NCBI GenBank assembly: GCA_902766305.1
Contig: CACXDE010000227.1
Location: 1 to 10,032 of the forward strand
Source of the DNA: an uncultured Ruminococcus sp.
GTDB taxonomy: Bacteria; Bacillota; Clostridia; Oscillospirales; Acutalibacteraceae
Reading direction: 5' to 3'
DNA length: 10,032 nt
Positions 8,701 to 10,032 of this stretch are shown here, piece after piece. The notes under the pieces were generated by a model. It was not told the DNA's origin and ran no database searches. It saw nothing but the letters and a program-made list of their open reading frames with translations. Numbering within the stretch: position 1 is the stretch's first letter; each line of letters starts with the position of its first letter. The position numbers were made by a program, and so were the translations under genes.

Positions 8701-9470
8701 GCGGAACTCAGGAAACAGCTGAAAAGATAATGCCGGAACCGTCACCTGAGTTAAAGCAAAAAATCAATGATATTTTTAAGCGCGGAGAGATCCAGGATAT
8801 TGATTCGTTTATTCCTTCAAAGGTTTCTGCGTCAATGCTGGCGCATAAGGGTATGTCATCTGAATTTGTTGCAGCAGCAAGACCGGCATTTGCCCGTAAA
8901 GAGAAGATATCGCCTACTCAAAGAGGACTTGCCACGCACGCTTTTTTACAGTATGCGGACTTCCATGCTCTGAAAAAGGAAATAGACGAAACAGGAGCCT
9001 TTTTTATTCAGAAGCAAAAGGTCGTGGAAAATGGAAATATGACAAAGGAGCAGACAGACATTATAGAAGACAAAAGCATAATTGATTTTGTCAGGTCTGA
9101 TCTTTTTAAAGCAGCGCTCAGCTGTAAAAAGCTGTACAGAGAATACCGGTTTACTGTGGAATTACCTGATGCAGCAGCAGTTCTGGAAAACAGCCGGCTA
9201 AAGGAAATGCTGAAAGAATCACCGAATAAGATAAGTCCTATATTACAGGGTGCTATTGACTGTATGATAGAGGACGAAGACGGAATTATAATAATTGACT
9301 ATAAAACGGACAGGGTGAAGGAGCCTTCTGTTTTGGCGGAAATGTACGGCGTTCAGCTTGAACTGTATAAGTCGGCGGCTGAAAAGCTTTTTGAAAAGCC
9401 TGTCAAAGCTTGTTATATCTATTCTCTGCACTGCGGGAAAGAAGTTCAAGTGAGGAGCTGTCAGTTGTAA
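5754..9470 (+). CDS. addA: ATP-dependent helicase/nuclease subunit A (AddA)
   Basis: AddA is the 3'-5' UvrD/RecB-type (SF1A) helicase and 3'-strand nuclease of AddAB. It has 1238 residues, as expected (about 1230 in Bacillus). Helicase motifs appear in order: Q motif (T10-x-x-Q13), Walker A AAAGSGKT (A28-T35), LTFTNTAAQEM, Walker B VDEYQD (D426, E427), GDIKQSIYRF (453-462), LDKNFRSR (N496, R498), MTIHHSKGLEF (T810-F819) and VLYVAMTRAKEKL (882-894). The C-terminal RecB nuclease domain has GLATH (H1062), D1169 and DYKTD (D1182, K1184). The start is GTG 5754, inside the end of addB, with AAAGGAG at 5737-5743 ten bases upstream, a slightly long spacing that suits translational coupling. The last three codons and the TAA stop fall inside a heptamer repeat array, so the extreme C-terminus may be repeat-derived. 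No sbcDC genes follow, unlike in Bacillus. Confidence 0.97.
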   Translation: MAKNNGFEPTAAQRNAIEASGGAVTVSAAAGSGKTRVLVQRVIRHLTEEGIPADRLLILTFTNTAAQEMRTRISRAIDDLIADDPSNDLYRRQQLLLYSADICTIDSFCSKMVRENFFRLGISKDYRIGSETELNELRRRIMSDLIEEYYKQPEGDTESEEYKKALSQYEAFNTLSITLTDPKLDSDLEKRLLDAYDKYSAHAFPELWMEHCVKQYDPEMDISDSPAARYLVGSIRPYLKKLRAAYDNASVFRSYISETAGSKKTKAYISALDALDSYEYFIEGLEDVFEDETVDIDKITEVIRDFEKISIRVGGSKDQDLKDCVSYLNEFADIVTDNMKEYAIFTSDEFKRSNEKCMPVILCLKKLLEEYDDRFFTAKTEKGIMDFHDLERLMLRLLYEKNDEGRFVRSEYAKELSEIYEEIMVDEYQDTNDIQESIFRAISKNEENLFVVGDIKQSIYRFRDAQPELFKRRCTKSVKYDEKSPEFPALIVLDKNFRSRSGIIDSVNYMFSMLMSDEAGDIDYDEDQRLTAGAVYPEKDDGTPDTEVHMIVYTDEKNDDSGDESDASIDSTYKAEAIYCAGLIKKMVSDGVKVTESGVLRDAKYSDFCILLRAVRNKAHIYSEQLKKSGIPACTDTDFDLLQRYEIRAALSYLKILNNPLSDVDIAASLLCPVFGFTPDEVSELKDQKEKRYYKKLYKKSLNEDDLGHKCRAFLDDLRYFRTYSLTAQCDVLLMEIFEKMGFYAAVSTMQDGAQRVQNLRRLIGFAAEYESTSGGGLSGFVRHIRYLEETGSGIKVSDSVPDNAVRIMTIHHSKGLEFPICILAGTKTSKPNTSECINFHPDFGIGLRAVDDESFLQYNTLQHAAIEAADENEEKSEQMRVLYVAMTRAKEKLIILSSIKGKSGGKDDEKYIQYLMNIQKKCVIDEEGKFLPFNVMSCRNYSDWIMMCLMCADKLSVLRGDADIETVPSPDMEYRLCTELKSGTQETAEKIMPEPSPELKQKINDIFKRGEIQDIDSFIPSKVSASMLAHKGMSSEFVAAARPAFARKEKISPTQRGLATHAFLQYADFHALKKEIDETGAFFIQKQKVVENGNMTKEQTDIIEDKSIIDFVRSDLFKAALSCKKLYREYRFTVELPDAAAVLENSRLKEMLKESPNKISPILQGAIDCMIEDEDGIIIIDYKTDRVKEPSVLAEMYGVQLELYKSAAEKLFEKPVKACYIYSLHCGKEVQVRSCQL

Positions 9471-9508
9471 GTTATCAGTCGTCAGTTATAAGCTCAAAGC
9501 TCAAAGAG
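9460..9508. repeat. Degenerate heptamer repeat array overlapping the addA stop codon
   Basis: The sequence can be cut into seven consecutive 7-base units: GTCAGTT, GTAAGTT, ATCAGTC, GTCAGTT, ATAAGCT, CAAAGCT, CAAAGAG. The first and fourth units are identical, and neighbouring units differ at only one to four positions. The array begins in the last codons of addA and carries its TAA stop (9468-9470). Parts recur inverted downstream: CAGTCGTCAGTT (9476-9487) at 9819-9830, and TAAGCTCAAAG (9489-9499) at 9876-9886. Confidence 0.7.
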
Positions 9509-9527
9509 CGGCATTTCAGACATTTTT

Positions 9528-9577
9528 CTTATTTTATCGTTTTAAGGCTTTCGCCGTTTGTAATTCTGAGGAGCGGC
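9528..9577 (+). repeat. Imperfect direct repeat, copy 1
   Basis: This stretch runs from CTTATTTTATCG to GAGGAGCGGC and aligns with 9631-9684 allowing small gaps. Shared blocks are CTTATTT, TCGTTT, a purine/CTT-rich middle, and a 13-base identical end, ATTCTGAGGAGCG (9563-9575 here). It is more diverged than copy 2 from the TGTCATTCTGAG unit (it has TGTAATTCTGAG). Confidence 0.6.
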
Positions 9578-9580
9578 TAA

Positions 9581-9615
9581 TTCAATGTACAATGTTCAAT
9601 GTACAATGTAAAATG
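9581..9615. repeat. Heptamer array of five units (TNCAATG type)
   Basis: Five in-phase 7-base units: TTCAATG, TACAATG, TTCAATG, TACAATG, TAAAATG. The first four form a perfect 14-base tandem duplication (9581-9594 and 9595-9608). The array lies between the two copies of the direct repeat. Its heptamer period is the same as that of the array at 9460-9508, but its unit sequence differs. Confidence 0.85.
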
Positions 9616-9630
9616 ATGGCGTATCAACTT

Positions 9631-9684
9631 CTTATTTCTTTTGTCGTTTAAGAGCCTTCTACCACTGTCATTCTGAGGAGCGAC
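9631..9684 (+). repeat. Imperfect direct repeat, copy 2
   Basis: This is the second copy of the 50-54 base direct repeat, from CTTATTTC to GAGGAGCGAC, with ATTCTGAGGAGCG at 9670-9682. It contains TGTCATTCTGAG (9666-9677), which pairs with CTCAGGATGACA (9853-9864) as an 11/12 inverted repeat. Confidence 0.6.
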
Positions 9685-9770
9685 ATGGTTGTTAAAAGTA
9701 GTAATGATTTTTGACTTGTCGGTAACAATGCACTTTGATACTTTAAGAAACAAAGCGACGAAGAATCTTT
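9666..9770 (+). repeat. Dispersed TGTCATTCTGAG...GAAGAATC unit, apparently split by 69 bp
   Basis: The left part, TGTCATTCTGAGGAGCGAC (9666-9684), and the right part, AAAGCGACGAAGAATCTTT (9752-9770), together resemble one compact unit. A compact version lies inverted at 9836-9864. AGCGAC flanks the intervening 69 bases on both sides (9679-9684 and 9754-9759). The insert has weak inverted ends: TTGTT/AACAA (9689-9693/9749-9753) and AAAGTA/TACTTT (9695-9700/9739-9744). AGCGA may be tandem within the unit itself, so the flanking duplication is only suggestive of insertion. Confidence 0.5.
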
Positions 9771-9818
9771 TTTCAAGTTGTAAGATATAATTATTATGTT
9801 TTACTGCTATTAACTTCC

Positions 9819-9830
9819 AACTGACGACTG
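9819..9830 (-). repeat. Inverted partner of the heptamer array (AACTGACGACTG)
   Basis: AACTGACGACTG is the perfect 12-base reverse complement of 9476-9487 in the array at the end of addA. The neighbouring CTTTGAGCTTA (9876-9886) is the perfect 11-base reverse complement of 9489-9499. The order of the two motifs is not simply mirrored, so this is a rearranged set and not one clean terminal inverted repeat. Confidence 0.7.
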
Positions 9831-9835
9831 TTAAT

Positions 9836-9864
9836 AAAGATCCTTCGCTTTGCTCAGGATGACA
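9836..9864 (-). repeat. Compact inverted copy of the dispersed unit
   Basis: Read on the minus strand this is TGTCATCCTGAGCAAAGCG followed by AAGGATCTTT. It is the uninterrupted counterpart of the split unit at 9666-9770. Together they form an inverted pair able to fold across the roughly 190 bases they bound. Confidence 0.6.
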
Positions 9865-9937
9865 GGATTGTAAGGCTTTGAGCTTAAAAAATATAGTTGG
9901 CAGCGATAAATAGTATTTTCGGTGAAACAAAAACGGA

Positions 9938-10032
9938 ATGGCACAGCCCGGCGCAGAGCCTGCGCACCCAAATCAGTCTTGCACTACTTCATTGTAAAAC
10001 GTAACATTTGTGAATCGTTCCCTGCGCCAGTA
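9938..10032. other. GC-richer block with short palindromes, cut by the right edge
   Basis: Base composition shifts here from AT-rich repeats to GC-richer sequence. GCGCAG (9951-9956) and CTGCGC (9960-9965) form a perfect 6-bp stem with a 3-base loop. GGCGCAG (9950-9956) also pairs with CTGCGCC (10022-10028). A 19-codon ATG frame at 9938 has no ribosome site. The block could be the edge of another repeat or mobile element that continues outside the window; I cannot identify it. Confidence 0.4.

Larger units (their letters stand above)
9471..10032. other. Gene-free, repeat-rich intergenic region after addA
   Basis: These 562 bases hold no credible coding sequence and no clear intrinsic terminator for addBA. 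They are a mosaic of short repeats: two heptamer arrays, one imperfect 50-54 base direct duplication, at least three inverted pairs and a GC-richer block at the right edge. The only long reading frame (minus strand, 9577-9930) is made of these repeats. No tRNA, rRNA, CRISPR or transposase was seen. Confidence 0.75.

Noticed and set aside
9666..9864. A simple 199-bp MITE bounded by TGTCATTCTGAG and CTCAGGATGACA
   Set aside because: The ends pair 11/12, but the same end motif occurs again at 9561-9570 and the interior contains other repeats, so I treat it as part of a mosaic and not as a defined element.
9577..9930. Minus-strand 117-codon reading frame in the intergenic region
   Set aside because: It is composed of the repeats described above (heptamers and the TGTCATCCTGAG-type units), has no convincing ribosome site, and its translation has the low-complexity look of repeat-derived false genes.
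9460..9930. CRISPR array suggested by multiple short repeats
   Set aside because: The repeats are 7 to 54 bases, diverged, in mixed orientation and without regular unique spacers; no cas gene is present.
9938..9997. 19-codon ATG frame at the right edge
   Set aside because: It has no Shine-Dalgarno, is very short, and lies in a palindromic repeat-like block.

Overview
The window looks like chromosomal DNA of a low-to-moderate GC Gram-positive anaerobe, most likely Ruminococcus or a close relative. The reasons are strong AGGAGG-type ribosome sites, GTG and TTG starts, AGA/ATA-rich codons, AddAB rather than RecBCD, tandem LytR-CpsA-Psr (LCP) cell-wall genes and repeat-filled intergenic DNA. The genus is inferred from style, not proved. 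All genes are on the + strand.

Layout. (1) 1-939: 3' part of an LCP-family gene whose start lies left of the window. (2) 977-1006: a perfect 11-bp stem-loop without a good T tract. (3) 1036-2205: a second, complete LCP gene, paralogous to the first, probably starting at TTG behind a near-perfect Shine-Dalgarno. (4) 2206-2341: a spacer dominated by a long hairpin (2253-2297) that looks like a dispersed palindromic repeat. (5) 2342-5767 addB and 5754-9470 addA, overlapping by 14 bases: the two subunits of the AddAB helicase-nuclease, both full length with all expected motifs. (6) 9471-10032: 562 bases with no credible gene, made of short repeats: two heptamer arrays, an imperfect direct duplication, several inverted pairs, a repeat unit that seems split by 69 bp, and a GC-richer block cut by the right edge.

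The LCP proteins are expected to sit in the membrane and transfer anionic glycopolymers from lipid carriers onto peptidoglycan. AddB and AddA form a cytoplasmic heterodimer that processes double-strand breaks for RecA-dependent repair and degrades foreign linear DNA. Nothing functionally links the two gene pairs beyond adjacency.

I found no evidence of a new gene system. The gene content is housekeeping. The unexplained part is the repeat mosaic after addA, whose first heptamer array supplies the addA stop codon, and the two intercistronic hairpins.
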